A stretch of DNA of 58,370 bases from a virus: the IMG/VR virus record IMGVR_UViG_3300042691_048764, positions 1-58,370 of that record; one strand, 5' to 3'. Within the stretch, counting starts at the first letter, position 1. Each line of letters opens with the position of its first letter. Positions 48,507 through 57,651 of the stretch are shown here, one piece after another. Position numbers and translations under genes: made by a program. Under the pieces are notes generated by a model. It did no database searches, had not been told where the DNA came from, and worked only from the letters and a program-made list of their open reading frames with translations.

Positions 48507-51500
48507 ATGGCAAATAAGGTAAAAATCGATTACTCGCAATTTAGAGCATCTGGAGTCTACACACTGGAATTTGATGCTACCCAGAATGTAATATTGACCT
48601 CTCAGACTGTTAGATTAGTTGTGGGATTCTCAAATAAGGGACCGTTTAACACCCCAGTCTACATACCAGATGCAACTACTATGATCTCCATATTCGGAGA
48701 TATAGACAAATCTCTTGAAAATCAAGGATCTTTCTTTCATAGATCTATACTAACTTGCCTCAATGCTGGACCGGTCTTTGCTTTAAATCTTTTAAAGCTA
48801 AATGACGATGCGTCTAGCACAGATGCTGATCTTAATCCTTATAAAGCCTTCTCTCTTGATACAGAGGAAGATAATGGAGTTGTTACTGAAGTTTTATATT
48901 CAGCATACTATAATAAAGAAAGATTTTGGTATGCAGATCCTGCTTACTTCTTAGCTGCTTTAAGTACTGTTGACACTGGAAAACTTTTAAGTCTTACTAA
49001 CGTTGGTAAATCTCCAATGAGCTTAATTATTAGAAAATCTACAGATTCTTCTAAGCCACTAAAGGGATATGATATTTTTGCAATTGATTGGTATGGTGCT
49101 AACAACGTACCAACTTTTATGCATCCTTATGACTATATGTCAGATTATTTCATAGATGTAATTGCAGTTTCTGGGGATTGGACAAACTACTCAGCTCTCT
49201 CAGTAGATCCTAAGTGGGGATATAACGCCACAACAGGAGCTGGATATTTTACAGCAAATGGTTTTGTTAAGAGTAAAATAGATTCATTCTTATCTGATGC
49301 GGATATCAATATAGTTTCTTCTGTTACCGGATGTATCATACCTGATTTTATAGACTTGAATGGTATAAATCAATTCATACAAACTTTAATTAACAACGAT
49401 AGTCCGTCAACTGGTTTATTCTGTGCTATTGATTCAAAGGCTTTTGATAATATTTGCGCTAATGGATCTAAGATAGATTTAGTAGGAAATCACCTTATTG
49501 ATGAATTTGGTGTTAATAAAGATCTTGTAAATCCAACTATAAATTTCTTAAGCTACGATCAGGCACTACTTCAAGATTCTCTTTACACCAGATTGGTTAT
49601 TGGAGCAACCGGATACTCTGGTTTCTTAGATATAGGTACGACAGGAGCTCTTCAAGTTGGATCACTATTTTCACTTCACGGATCTGCTACCGGAGGAACT
49701 GCTGGTGTTATTGTTGGTTCTTTCGCTCCTTATAACTCTTCTCTAACTTATGGAGGATTACATTATCTTGAAACATTAGGTCTTACCGGAACAACTGGAG
49801 GATTCCAAACTGCAGCTCAAAAAACTGCTCTTAAGGATTTCTTAGCTGTGAGTAGCTCAAATGATCAAAAATTTATCATAGGAAGTGTTAGTGGTATAAC
49901 AGCGGGTACAACCGGGGATTTTATTAACCAATACACTCAGGGTACTACTAGCTTGGTTAGATTAAAGGTTACAGGAACAGCTGAAATCAGCGGGGAATTG
50001 AGAATTTCTTGGACCCATCCTTTAGACACCGCTTTCTATTCTTCACAGGGTATAACAGTAGCACCTACTCCTTACGTTAGTCTTTATGATGCAGGGGGTG
50101 GAACAAGACCTTTTTATACAGGAGGAACTGCTATAGGTGGATCCGGAGCTTATTTCTTCGGGGTAGCAGATTCTATTACAACAGTAACCGGAGTTGAAAC
50201 TCCTGGCGGAGTTACTGGACCAAATGCTCCGACTGGTACATCCACTGTAGTTAGGGGATATAACGGATCTTCACTTTTCCAAGACGTTAAATTTAACAGA
50301 TTAACTGACGGATCTACAGTTTGGTTAAACTCTGATGGATCTTCGATAAATTATTTAGCTTTTGAGGCAGGAGTTGATAGGGATCAATTTAATTTTGTTA
50401 ACGCTAGATCTTATACGAGTTCTTCATTAGCAGGAACAACCATAAACAATATAGTGGCTTTCACAGGCTCAGGAAACTTTGCTTCTAATAATATAGGATC
50501 TCCAGTATCTGCAGGTAAGTTTAATATAGTTTCACAAAATGGAAATATAAATTCTTTTGTAACTTGTACTAGAGTGGATTCAACATCATTTACAATTAGT
50601 CAAGATTCAAACGGTAATGCTCCGCTTGCAGTTGGTGATTTGGTTGTTTCCACTGATTTAGATATTTGCATTCCTGATTCGGGAAACAGACAGAGCAGAC
50701 TTACGAAGATCGTTTCGGTATCTTCCACAGCTACATCTGGTGTTTATACTGCAAAAGCAGCAAGACCGGTTCTTTACTACTCTGGAACTAATAACACAGT
50801 AAGAGTTCAGAAGTTTAAATCTATTGCTCAATTTACAACATCTTTTGAATTCACATACCTTAAAGGATTTACTCTAAAATCAACACATAGACCTAACGGA
50901 ACAGACGCTAGAACTAATGAGATCCTAGATGTCCTTTATAATACAAATTTGGCTAAAACACTTGCACAAAAACAAGTAATTTCTTATAGATACATTATTG
51001 ATACATTCAATGGAATAATAGGACCTGAATCTAAATCACAGTACAGTAGATTAGCTCAATTAAGAGGACAAGCTTTGGCTATTATCAATGCTCCTTCGCT
51101 AGAACAATTTAGAACTAGTACAAATCCAAGGTTTACCGATGCTCCTACTGCTACTAATCCTTATCCAATGGTGAAGGTACAATACATTACAACTGGGGGT
51201 AATCTATCTTTAAACCCTTCAGTTGTGTTCAGTTTACCGACAGAGGGAGATGGAGCTAAATACTCAGCTTATTATAGTCCTTATATTACGATCAGAGAGA
51301 ACAATAAAAACATAAGCGTGCCCCCAGCGGCTTTGGTTTCGAATAATTTTGTTAGAAAATTTGCTACAGGAGAACCTTATGCAATTGTGGCTGGCCAGAA
51401 GAGAGGAACACTTAGCGGTGGAAGTATAGTAGGTGTAGAGTATGACTTCACTGACGACGATAGAGGAGATTTAGAAGCCTTTGGTATAAATCCGATAGTT

Positions 51501-51905
51501 AAGAGAAGAGGTTCAGGAGTAGTTATTATGGGTAACCAAACAGCTTACCAGCAAGTAAACTCTGCATTTAATTTGGTTCACGTAAGAGATCTTTTAATAA
51601 GCATAGAAAGCGATGTTGAAGCCATCCTTTCGAATTATTTGTTTGATTTTAATGATGATTCTATTAGACTTGAAATAAAGACCCTAGTTGATAATTATCT
51701 TGACGGTGTTAGAGCAGGAGGTGGAATTTATGCATATCAAACTATTATGGATTCCTCTAATAACACACAAGCTATCATAGACATGAACATGGGTGTTATT
51801 GATATTATTCTTGAGCCTGCTAGAGGACTTCAGAAGTTTATTAACAGAATCACAGTTACTAAAATAGGAGGTATAGCTGCCGGTGGATTCACCCAGTTTG
51901 CTTAA
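48507..51905 (+). CDS. 18: tail sheath protein (gp18-like), enlarged
   Basis: 1132 aa versus 659 in T4. The N-terminus (SGVYTLEFDATQNV, RLVVGFSNKGPFNTPVYI, NAGPVFALNLLKL) and the C-terminal 230 residues (RRGSGVVIMGNQTAYQ, LVHVRDLLISIE, VDIILEPARGLQKFINRITVTKIGG-like end) are those of contractile sheath subunits. The middle (about 200-850) is a Gly/Thr/Ser-rich beta expansion, presumably decorating the tail exterior. Preceded by two late-type motifs, as expected for a highly expressed protein. Confidence 0.92.
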   Translation: MANKVKIDYSQFRASGVYTLEFDATQNVILTSQTVRLVVGFSNKGPFNTPVYIPDATTMISIFGDIDKSLENQGSFFHRSILTCLNAGPVFALNLLKLNDDASSTDADLNPYKAFSLDTEEDNGVVTEVLYSAYYNKERFWYADPAYFLAALSTVDTGKLLSLTNVGKSPMSLIIRKSTDSSKPLKGYDIFAIDWYGANNVPTFMHPYDYMSDYFIDVIAVSGDWTNYSALSVDPKWGYNATTGAGYFTANGFVKSKIDSFLSDADINIVSSVTGCIIPDFIDLNGINQFIQTLINNDSPSTGLFCAIDSKAFDNICANGSKIDLVGNHLIDEFGVNKDLVNPTINFLSYDQALLQDSLYTRLVIGATGYSGFLDIGTTGALQVGSLFSLHGSATGGTAGVIVGSFAPYNSSLTYGGLHYLETLGLTGTTGGFQTAAQKTALKDFLAVSSSNDQKFIIGSVSGITAGTTGDFINQYTQGTTSLVRLKVTGTAEISGELRISWTHPLDTAFYSSQGITVAPTPYVSLYDAGGGTRPFYTGGTAIGGSGAYFFGVADSITTVTGVETPGGVTGPNAPTGTSTVVRGYNGSSLFQDVKFNRLTDGSTVWLNSDGSSINYLAFEAGVDRDQFNFVNARSYTSSSLAGTTINNIVAFTGSGNFASNNIGSPVSAGKFNIVSQNGNINSFVTCTRVDSTSFTISQDSNGNAPLAVGDLVVSTDLDICIPDSGNRQSRLTKIVSVSSTATSGVYTAKAARPVLYYSGTNNTVRVQKFKSIAQFTTSFEFTYLKGFTLKSTHRPNGTDARTNEILDVLYNTNLAKTLAQKQVISYRYIIDTFNGIIGPESKSQYSRLAQLRGQALAIINAPSLEQFRTSTNPRFTDAPTATNPYPMVKVQYITTGGNLSLNPSVVFSLPTEGDGAKYSAYYSPYITIRENNKNISVPPAALVSNNFVRKFATGEPYAIVAGQKRGTLSGGSIVGVEYDFTDDDRGDLEAFGINPIVKRRGSGVVIMGNQTAYQQVNSAFNLVHVRDLLISIESDVEAILSNYLFDFNDDSIRLEIKTLVDNYLDGVRAGGGIYAYQTIMDSSNNTQAIIDMNMGVIDIILEPARGLQKFINRITVTKIGGIAAGGFTQFA

Positions 51906-51954
51906 TTTAAAGAATTAATCCTTTTTTAGGACACAAGATAAATATAAAAAAGAC

Positions 51955-52509
51955 ATGGCAGGATTATCACACTATCAGAATTCAATCTCGGCGATGAATA
52001 AATTCGAACCGGTATTTCTAAACCAGTTCGAAGTTAATATCATACCACCTTCCGCTATTCCTGGTGGAGAAATACTTCTTCAGCATGTTACCAAAGTTAG
52101 TGGTCTTGCTTTGAATAAAAATCCTGGTATAGTAACACAAAAGTATAAATTTGCTAAAAGAAACTATGCCGGAGCTAAACCCGATAACACATATATGGAT
52201 GTGAGCTTAAGCTTCACTGTAAACTTAAACGAATCTAATTCCATGTACGTTTTTAAAACATTGAGACAATGGAGTGATCTTATCTACAATCCATTAACTG
52301 GTGCACAGGGTCTAAAAAGTGACTATACAGGAACAATAGTGATTTCCATGTTTAATAAGGCAGGTGATGTGTATAGAAGGGTAACTTGTAAAGATTGCTT
52401 CCCATCTAAACCTTTAACTGCTATGAGCTTAAACTACACATCAACCGATATTTACAAGGTAAACGATATGGTTTGGGCAGTTGATTACTGGGAAGATCTA
52501 TTCCTATAA
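51955..52509 (+). CDS. 19: tail tube protein (gp19-like), first copy
   Basis: 184 aa. FEPVFLNQFEVNIIPP, VTKVSGLAL, RNYAGAKPDNTYMDVSLSFTVNLNESNSMYVFKTLRQWSDLIYNPLTG and the late VWAVDYWEDLFL match T4-like tube subunits. They polymerise inside the sheath to form the DNA conduit. A weak GATAAATATAAAA element lies 6-18 bp before the start. Confidence 0.92.
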   Translation: MAGLSHYQNSISAMNKFEPVFLNQFEVNIIPPSAIPGGEILLQHVTKVSGLALNKNPGIVTQKYKFAKRNYAGAKPDNTYMDVSLSFTVNLNESNSMYVFKTLRQWSDLIYNPLTGAQGLKSDYTGTIVISMFNKAGDVYRRVTCKDCFPSKPLTAMSLNYTSTDIYKVNDMVWAVDYWEDLFL

Positions 52510-52527
52510 AAATATCATAGAAAATAA

Positions 52528-53103
52528 ATGGCAGGCTTACCACATTTTACTAACTCCAGAGCGGCGATAAACAACTTCGAACCCGTATTTTTAAATCAGT
52601 TTGAGGTTTTAATAACACCTCCTGCTGGAATAATCGATGCAAATACAACATTCAAGGGGGAATCAATATTAACACAACAGGTTAAATCGATAAGTGGTTT
52701 AGCTGTAGATATACTCCCAGGAAACTCTGTTGAGCAGACGTATAAGTTTGCTACCCGCAGATACGCAGGAGGAGAGCCTTCAACCAGTGATATGACTTTA
52801 AGTATGGAATTTGAGGTTAACTTAAACAACCAAAATTCTATGACAGTCTATAAAATTTTAAGACAGTGGTCAGACCTCATATACAATCCTCTAACTGGAG
52901 CTATGGGAGTAAAATCTGATTATGTTGGTTCAATGGTAATCTCTATTTTCAACAAAAGAGGTGACGTTTTCAGAAGGATTAGAATGCCATCTTGCTTCTT
53001 GAACGATGCAATAAATACAATGGAACTTGACTACGAACAATCTGCTATATACACTTTAAGTGCTAGCTGGATCGTCGATTATTGGGAAGATCTTTTCATA
53101 TAG
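52528..53103 (+). CDS. 19: tail tube protein (gp19-like), second copy
   Basis: 191 aa. It is a diverged paralogue of the preceding gene with the same order of blocks (FEPVFLNQFEVLITPP, SGLAVDILPG, RRYAGGEPSTSDMTLSMEFEVNLNNQNSM, ILRQWSDLIYNPLTG, WIVDYWEDLFI). It has a few extra residues after the first strand. The start lies 18 bp after the first copy. It could form the tail end or terminator rings, or be mixed into the tube. Confidence 0.9.
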   Translation: MAGLPHFTNSRAAINNFEPVFLNQFEVLITPPAGIIDANTTFKGESILTQQVKSISGLAVDILPGNSVEQTYKFATRRYAGGEPSTSDMTLSMEFEVNLNNQNSMTVYKILRQWSDLIYNPLTGAMGVKSDYVGSMVISIFNKRGDVFRRIRMPSCFLNDAINTMELDYEQSAIYTLSASWIVDYWEDLFI

Positions 53104-53132
53104 TATTTTAATTTTATCGAGTTATAAAAAAT

Positions 53133-53157
53133 AGAGGTCATTTTGGCCTCTTTTTTT
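53133..53157 (+). terminator. intrinsic terminator
   Basis: Stem GAGGTC/GGCCTC with an ATTTT loop and 7 T. It ends the sheath-tube unit. Confidence 0.85.
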
Positions 53158-53164
53158 GTTTTTT

Positions 53165-53176
53165 GGTATATAATAG
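53165..53176 (+). promoter_or_regulatory. late-type promoter motif (variant)
   Basis: GGTATATAATAG lies 17 bp before the ATG at 53194 and right after the terminator. It is one base off the usual core (GGTATATAA for GATATATAA). Confidence 0.45.
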
Positions 53177-53193
53177 AGAAAATTTTTTATTTT

Positions 53194-54285
53194 ATGGATA
53201 TGATTAATTTATCTCCAGAGGAGATATTAAAAAAAAGAGAAGAACTCGGTGGACTGGTTTACGATGAGCCCGAATCCGATTCTCCTGAACCTACCCCAGA
53301 TCTTAGAAGCGATGAAATTCCTAAAATTGATGCACAAGATTCATCTGAATATTCGAATTCCCAAAGATCTTTTAATCCTGGTCAAGACCAAGATGATCAG
53401 GCTAAAACTTCTTTTGGCAAATCCCAAATTCATAAGCAAAACACTCTGTCTGAGAATGGGTGGAAAAACATACCAGTTGAGGCTTTACCAACCAGGGGTC
53501 AATACTATCCTTACGGAACAAGAATCTCTATTAGAGCAGCGGAAGTAAGGGAGATAAGACATTTTTCAACAATAGACGATGAGGATAGGATAGACATTGA
53601 GGAAAAATTAAGCTATGTTCTAGATAGATGTCTTAGAATGGAATTTCCTAATGAGGGATTAATTTCATATAAGGATCTAAAGCAAGAGGATAGATTTTAT
53701 TTAATATTATCTATTAGAGATCTGACTTTCGTAAAGGGAGAGAACTCCATATTATTAAAGACTAAAAATAAGTGTAAAGAAACTCCAGAGTGTCCATTCA
53801 ATAACGGAATAGAACTTAGAACAGGAGCATTAGATTCATATCGGATAGAGGAAAAAATCATAAAACATTATAACACTCAAACTGGATCCTTCGTTTTTAA
53901 CATCAAAAAGACCGGTAAAAAAGTGGAGATGTTTATTCCTAGTATAGGAGTAACCCAAGCAATATCATCTTACGTAAGCCAAGCCTCCAGAATGGGTATA
54001 ACGATAGACGAGGGATTTTTACAGATCTCCCCATTTTTATTTAATGACTGGAGGGATTTGAATTTTGATCTATACGTCAATAAAATGCGTGAGTGCGATT
54101 ATCTAACAAAAGAAGAATATAGCGTTTTGTTTGAGCTTTCTCGAAGAATTAAGGTTGGAACTAAGATGGAGGTTAAGCAAAATTGCCCAATTTGCGGTGG
54201 AATGGAGGTCACCGCTGATATAACATTTCCCCAAGGGCTACGATCTCTTTTCGTTGTTTCAGATATCTTTGGAGAACTACTTTGA
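53194..54285 (+). CDS. 26: gp26-like baseplate/tail chaperone protein
   Basis: 363 aa from the ATG at 53194; the upstream in-frame start at 53143 overlaps the terminator and is rejected. Residues 1-95 are acidic and disordered. IPVEALPTRGQYYPYGTRISIRAAEVRE, FYLILSIRDLTF, a Cys pair (CKETPEC), and the late NCPICGG with FPQGLRSLF follow the order of blocks in the T4 gp26 family (baseplate hub). Location between tube and tape-measure-like genes is the classic place of a tail assembly chaperone. It ends in CTT TGA, a +1 frameshift candidate into the next ORF. Confidence 0.72.
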   Translation: MDMINLSPEEILKKREELGGLVYDEPESDSPEPTPDLRSDEIPKIDAQDSSEYSNSQRSFNPGQDQDDQAKTSFGKSQIHKQNTLSENGWKNIPVEALPTRGQYYPYGTRISIRAAEVREIRHFSTIDDEDRIDIEEKLSYVLDRCLRMEFPNEGLISYKDLKQEDRFYLILSIRDLTFVKGENSILLKTKNKCKETPECPFNNGIELRTGALDSYRIEEKIIKHYNTQTGSFVFNIKKTGKKVEMFIPSIGVTQAISSYVSQASRMGITIDEGFLQISPFLFNDWRDLNFDLYVNKMRECDYLTKEEYSVLFELSRRIKVGTKMEVKQNCPICGGMEVTADITFPQGLRSLFVVSDIFGELL

Positions 54286-54457
54286 TCTTAAATTTAGGCT
54301 CTGGAAAGAGCACGGGCTAGATCCTAAATGGCTAGAGACTATCCCATTTTACGAGTACCAAATATGGGTTGACAAATTAAACGAACTTATTGAAAAACAA
54401 AATCAAGACACTATGGAGAGCGAGGGTAAAAAGCAGGTCTTTAGTTTTACAAAATGA
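54254..54457 (+). CDS. chaperone extension ORF in the +1 frame
   Basis: 67 aa as an independent ORF from a TTG. More likely it is a frameshift extension. YFDLKFRLWKEHGLDPKWLETIPFYEYQIWVDKLNELIEKQ looks like the short helical extension domains of tail assembly chaperones. It overlaps the gp26-like gene by 32 bp. A +1 slip at CTT TGA (54280-54285) would give a fusion of 363 plus 57 residues. T4 has a separate gp51 at the equivalent place in function. Confidence 0.6.
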   Translation: MFQISLENYFDLKFRLWKEHGLDPKWLETIPFYEYQIWVDKLNELIEKQNQDTMESEGKKQVFSFTK

Positions 54458-54465
54458 TCTGTTTA

Positions 54466-54477
54466 AATATATATAGG
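54466..54477 (+). promoter_or_regulatory. late-type promoter motif (variant)
   Basis: AATATATATAGG lies 26-37 bp before the GTG start at 54503. It matches the core loosely. Confidence 0.4.
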
Positions 54478-54502
54478 AAGCCCAAATATTTAGTATAGAT
54501 TA

Positions 54503-56329
54503 GTGATTCAAGAAAAAATTATATCCCAGTTATTAGACCCAAATAGAGGCATTTCTTCTGTTTTGGAATCACAAATCTCAGACAAAGGATCTGTTGATAA
54601 GTATAACGGTTCTTTTAATAAAATATCAGGGGCGTTTCAAATCGGGGGTATTCCAGGAAAAGATGGAAGATATTTGGTTGGTGAAAACGGGCCAGAAATA
54701 GTTAAATTACCTAAAGGGTCAGCAGTGATACCTTTAAATATTTCAGACCTGATAGATGGTCTCAAAAAATTTCCTGAATTATCAGATTATATAAAGGGAG
54801 AGGATCTAGAACTCTTTGCTGATCCTAATAATCCCTCTGTCTTAATGGATGGCAGGGGTAAAATATCTTTGAATGAGCTTCAAAGAAAATATGACGATAT
54901 GTCAAAGGAGCAGGGGGATTCTGGCATTTTGGATAAAAGAATCTCAGATCAGCTTAGTGAACAGGTGGATCTTTTGAAGGATCTTAAATCCTTGGCGCAA
55001 AAAAAAATAGCTGATTCTATTAAAACAATAGAAACAGAAAGAGATAGGGTTTTAAAGGACTATGGAGAGGATGACGCCGAGAGTTATCGTAGTTTGGCTT
55101 CCAAATTAATCGACGCCATTCCTAAAAACTATATTAATCCTTTAACCTCGGCTAAAATGGATTTAATTGCAGCTAAATCTATTTCTGCAGGTAAAGAATT
55201 AAAATCAAAAAACAAAGGTGAAGAAATAGTATCAGGTAAAAATCTCGGGGAAATTAAAAAACTGGGCGGTGAAAAAATCTTAAAACAATTAAGTAAGGAG
55301 GATCCTGAAATTTATCGTAGGGTTACTGAAATTGTAAATTCAAATTTAGACTCTTCGATAAAGGGGGGGAGACCAAATGAAGAAAAATCGGGAATTTCTG
55401 ATGTTTTAAATATAGCTAATGATTTAATCAGATCTATTAGAAAGAATCCCACCTTTGCTTCTGGAGAAACACAAGAAAAGTTTTTAAATAACGTAGAAAA
55501 GTACGAATCCACAAAACCTCAACTCGATATAATTAAATCCTCCCCCGAAATTCTAGGAAGCTTTATGACTGGGGGACTGGCAACATCTAGCGGTAACTAT
55601 TTGGTTGGTGAAAACGGACCAGAGCTTATAAAAAATGTACTGGATCCTTCGTCTTATCTTTCTGGGGATCCATCATATTTTTCAAAAATATCTAAATCCC
55701 CCTCAAGTCTTTCTTCTATACAAGGAAATCCTTTATCTTTTATAGAAAATCAAATTAGTGCAAATGCATTAAAGAGTGAATTGAATCCAGCGTTATCTAA
55801 TCAGCCTTCAGCCTCACTAAATAATTTTTCTTCTTATCTGACTAATCCCACACCTTCTGATATGTCTAAGGGTGTTTACAACAGCGGATCATCTATAGAT
55901 TCGCAAATTTATCCGTCTGCTACAGTGCTAAAAAATGAGGAGAATCCTTCAACACAGCCAGCGGTATTAAAAAACACAGTGACTCCTTTAACTGAGACTA
56001 AGAGAGAAACTAAGCCTTCAGTAAATGAGAGTATAGATAAATTAAAAACAGATCTCGTAGATGTCTTTAAGAAGAAGTCAGAAAATGAGATGTCTCCAAC
56101 GGTAAGTCAGGAATCTGATAAATCCCAGACTCCAATGGGAAGCGCCACAGCAACTTCAGAATCTCCGGCCCAGCAAGGACCCCCTGGTAAGAATGAGTTG
56201 TCCAAAGATCTCCAGAATGATTTAGCTGACATAAAATCTCTCCTTGGAAGGATATCTTCACTTTTAGAAGGTCCTTTAGAGTTCTCCGCTATAGAAAGTC
56301 CATTTAGACCTGATTCCAGAAAGGTGTAA
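54503..56329 (+). CDS. tape-measure-like tail protein
   Basis: 608 aa from a GTG start. GGIPGKDGRYLVGENGPEIV, ending KGSAVIPLNI (residues about 48-80), and a second GNYLVGENGPELI (about 363-375) are the GENGPE-type motif common near the ends of phage tape measure proteins. The remainder is helical and Ser/Lys/Asn-rich, with a long Pro-Ser-rich stretch (about 400-560). It lacks a long hydrophobic segment, so it may be a hub or tail lysozyme-linked protein instead. Gene order after the chaperone pair supports a tape measure role. Confidence 0.6.
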   Translation: MIQEKIISQLLDPNRGISSVLESQISDKGSVDKYNGSFNKISGAFQIGGIPGKDGRYLVGENGPEIVKLPKGSAVIPLNISDLIDGLKKFPELSDYIKGEDLELFADPNNPSVLMDGRGKISLNELQRKYDDMSKEQGDSGILDKRISDQLSEQVDLLKDLKSLAQKKIADSIKTIETERDRVLKDYGEDDAESYRSLASKLIDAIPKNYINPLTSAKMDLIAAKSISAGKELKSKNKGEEIVSGKNLGEIKKLGGEKILKQLSKEDPEIYRRVTEIVNSNLDSSIKGGRPNEEKSGISDVLNIANDLIRSIRKNPTFASGETQEKFLNNVEKYESTKPQLDIIKSSPEILGSFMTGGLATSSGNYLVGENGPELIKNVLDPSSYLSGDPSYFSKISKSPSSLSSIQGNPLSFIENQISANALKSELNPALSNQPSASLNNFSSYLTNPTPSDMSKGVYNSGSSIDSQIYPSATVLKNEENPSTQPAVLKNTVTPLTETKRETKPSVNESIDKLKTDLVDVFKKKSENEMSPTVSQESDKSQTPMGSATATSESPAQQGPPGKNELSKDLQNDLADIKSLLGRISSLLEGPLEFSAIESPFRPDSRKV

Positions 56330-56368
56330 ATATATCTCTAAATATTTTTTTATCTCGTTTTATTTCAT

Positions 56369-56376
56369 TATTTTTG
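56369..56376 (+). promoter_or_regulatory. TAnnTTTG -7 element
   Basis: TATTTTTG matches the Bacteroidota housekeeping -7 element and lies 14 bp before the ATG at 56391. No CCGAAA block is present upstream. Confidence 0.4.
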
Positions 56377-56390
56377 TAAAAAGTAAATGG

Positions 56391-56978
56391 ATGAGCATTG
56401 ATATCAGCGAATACCAAATAAAAAATTTAGACGATCAGAATTATTTTGGGGTAAAAAATTGGACAGCACTAAGAAGCCCATACGATTATCGTCAGATCCT
56501 TTTAAAAATGGACGATTCAGAATTTTTAGAAAAGACCCACTTGTCTATACATGGAGATTTCAAATTGTTAAAGATGGATTTGATCTATTTGAGAATGGCT
56601 AAGACGTGGGGAGAAAATTCACACTCTAAAAGAATGCAGGTCGGATGCCTTATGGTAAAAGACAAGTCAATAATATCCGATGGCTATAACGGGTCTCCAT
56701 CTGGATTTCCTAATGTTTGCGAGGACGAGAATATGGTAACCCTACCTTATGTCTTGCACGCCGAAGCTAATGCTATTACAAAACTAGCCAAGAGCACTCA
56801 GAGCTCTAATGGATCAACACTTTATGTAACACTCTCGCCCTGTTTCGAGTGCTCTAAACTAATAATACAGTCGGGAATAAAAAGAGTTGTTTTCTCGGAG
56901 GTTTACAGAAAACCAGAATCCCTCCCTTTTTTATTAGAGGCCGGAGTCGAACTTGTTAAAATAAGTAACCCTTATTAA
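56391..56978 (+). CDS. cd: dCMP deaminase
   Basis: 195 aa. The deaminase core has zinc ligands in HAEANAI (His123) and SPCFECSKLI (Cys151, Cys154), with Glu125 as the proton shuttle. Residues SKRMQVGCLMVKD and DGYNGSPSGFPN form the substrate-binding edge. It makes dUMP for thymidylate synthesis and so helps the phage nucleotide pool. There are about 55 extra N-terminal residues. A -7 type promoter element is directly upstream. Confidence 0.92.
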   Translation: MSIDISEYQIKNLDDQNYFGVKNWTALRSPYDYRQILLKMDDSEFLEKTHLSIHGDFKLLKMDLIYLRMAKTWGENSHSKRMQVGCLMVKDKSIISDGYNGSPSGFPNVCEDENMVTLPYVLHAEANAITKLAKSTQSSNGSTLYVTLSPCFECSKLIIQSGIKRVVFSEVYRKPESLPFLLEAGVELVKISNPY

Positions 56979-57014
56979 TTCTAAATCAATTTAAACCCTT
57001 ATACAATTTAATTT

Positions 57015-57626
57015 ATGCAAAAAACCAAAGAGAAGAACATCCAAAAGTTAGCAGAGGATTTTATAAAATCAAGGAATGATAAATCATTCAATGACCTTTT
57101 CGAGAGACTTAAGCCCGGCGTATCGAATCACTGTTTTCTTATCCTGAAAGACATCGAACTGGCAGAGGATGCTTTTCTAAACACAATGTCAAAAATATGG
57201 TCTAAAATTGATCAATATGACTTGGAGAGAGGTAATTTTTCCACTTGGTGTTATAATATTGCTAGAAACGAGTCACTGCTTTTAATGAAATCCAGAAAAA
57301 GATATTCTAACCACGAGGATTCTCAGTTGGAATACCTCTCTTCAAAAAATAGTTTAGGTGATCTTGGTGGTTTTTATCTAATCGAGGAAGATCCTGAATA
57401 TTGTTTTTATTCTGAGGAGAATGAAATAGATCTAGTTTATGAATCAGTTTTAGAAGAAATTAGAAAACTCCCCGAGCTTTATAGAGAAATTATGGTTGAC
57501 CGTGAAATAAACGGTATGAAATACAAGGACATTGCAGAAAAGTACAACATCAAGAAAAGATCAATTGCCACTAGAATAAGAAGGGCAAGAGCAAGAATTC
57601 GTAAAAAAATGGAAAAGAAACAATAA
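57015..57626 (+). CDS. phage sigma factor (ECF-like sigma-70 family)
   Basis: 203 aa. Region 2 (ELAEDAFLNTMSKIWSKIDQYDLERGNFSTWCYNIARNE, about residues 52-92) and region 4 with a helix-turn-helix (LPELYREIMVDREINGMKYKDIAEKYNIKKRSIATRIRRARARIRKK, about 155-200) are both clear. Regions 1.1 and 3 are absent. It is the prime candidate to recognise the GATATATA motif before the late genes, the job of gp55 in T4. Located between dCMP deaminase and a membrane protein gene. Confidence 0.88.
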   Translation: MQKTKEKNIQKLAEDFIKSRNDKSFNDLFERLKPGVSNHCFLILKDIELAEDAFLNTMSKIWSKIDQYDLERGNFSTWCYNIARNESLLLMKSRKRYSNHEDSQLEYLSSKNSLGDLGGFYLIEEDPEYCFYSEENEIDLVYESVLEEIRKLPELYREIMVDREINGMKYKDIAEKYNIKKRSIATRIRRARARIRKKMEKKQ

Positions 57627-57651
57627 CAATTACAAATAGTATAAATAATAA

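Noticed and set aside
53143-53193. 17-residue extension of the gp26-like protein
   Set aside because: It overlaps the terminator and late-type motif, and is hydrophobic unlike the acidic true N-terminus.
53249-53548. 99-aa plus-strand ORF inside the gp26-like gene
   Set aside because: Out-of-frame shadow with no start signal and no recognisable protein.
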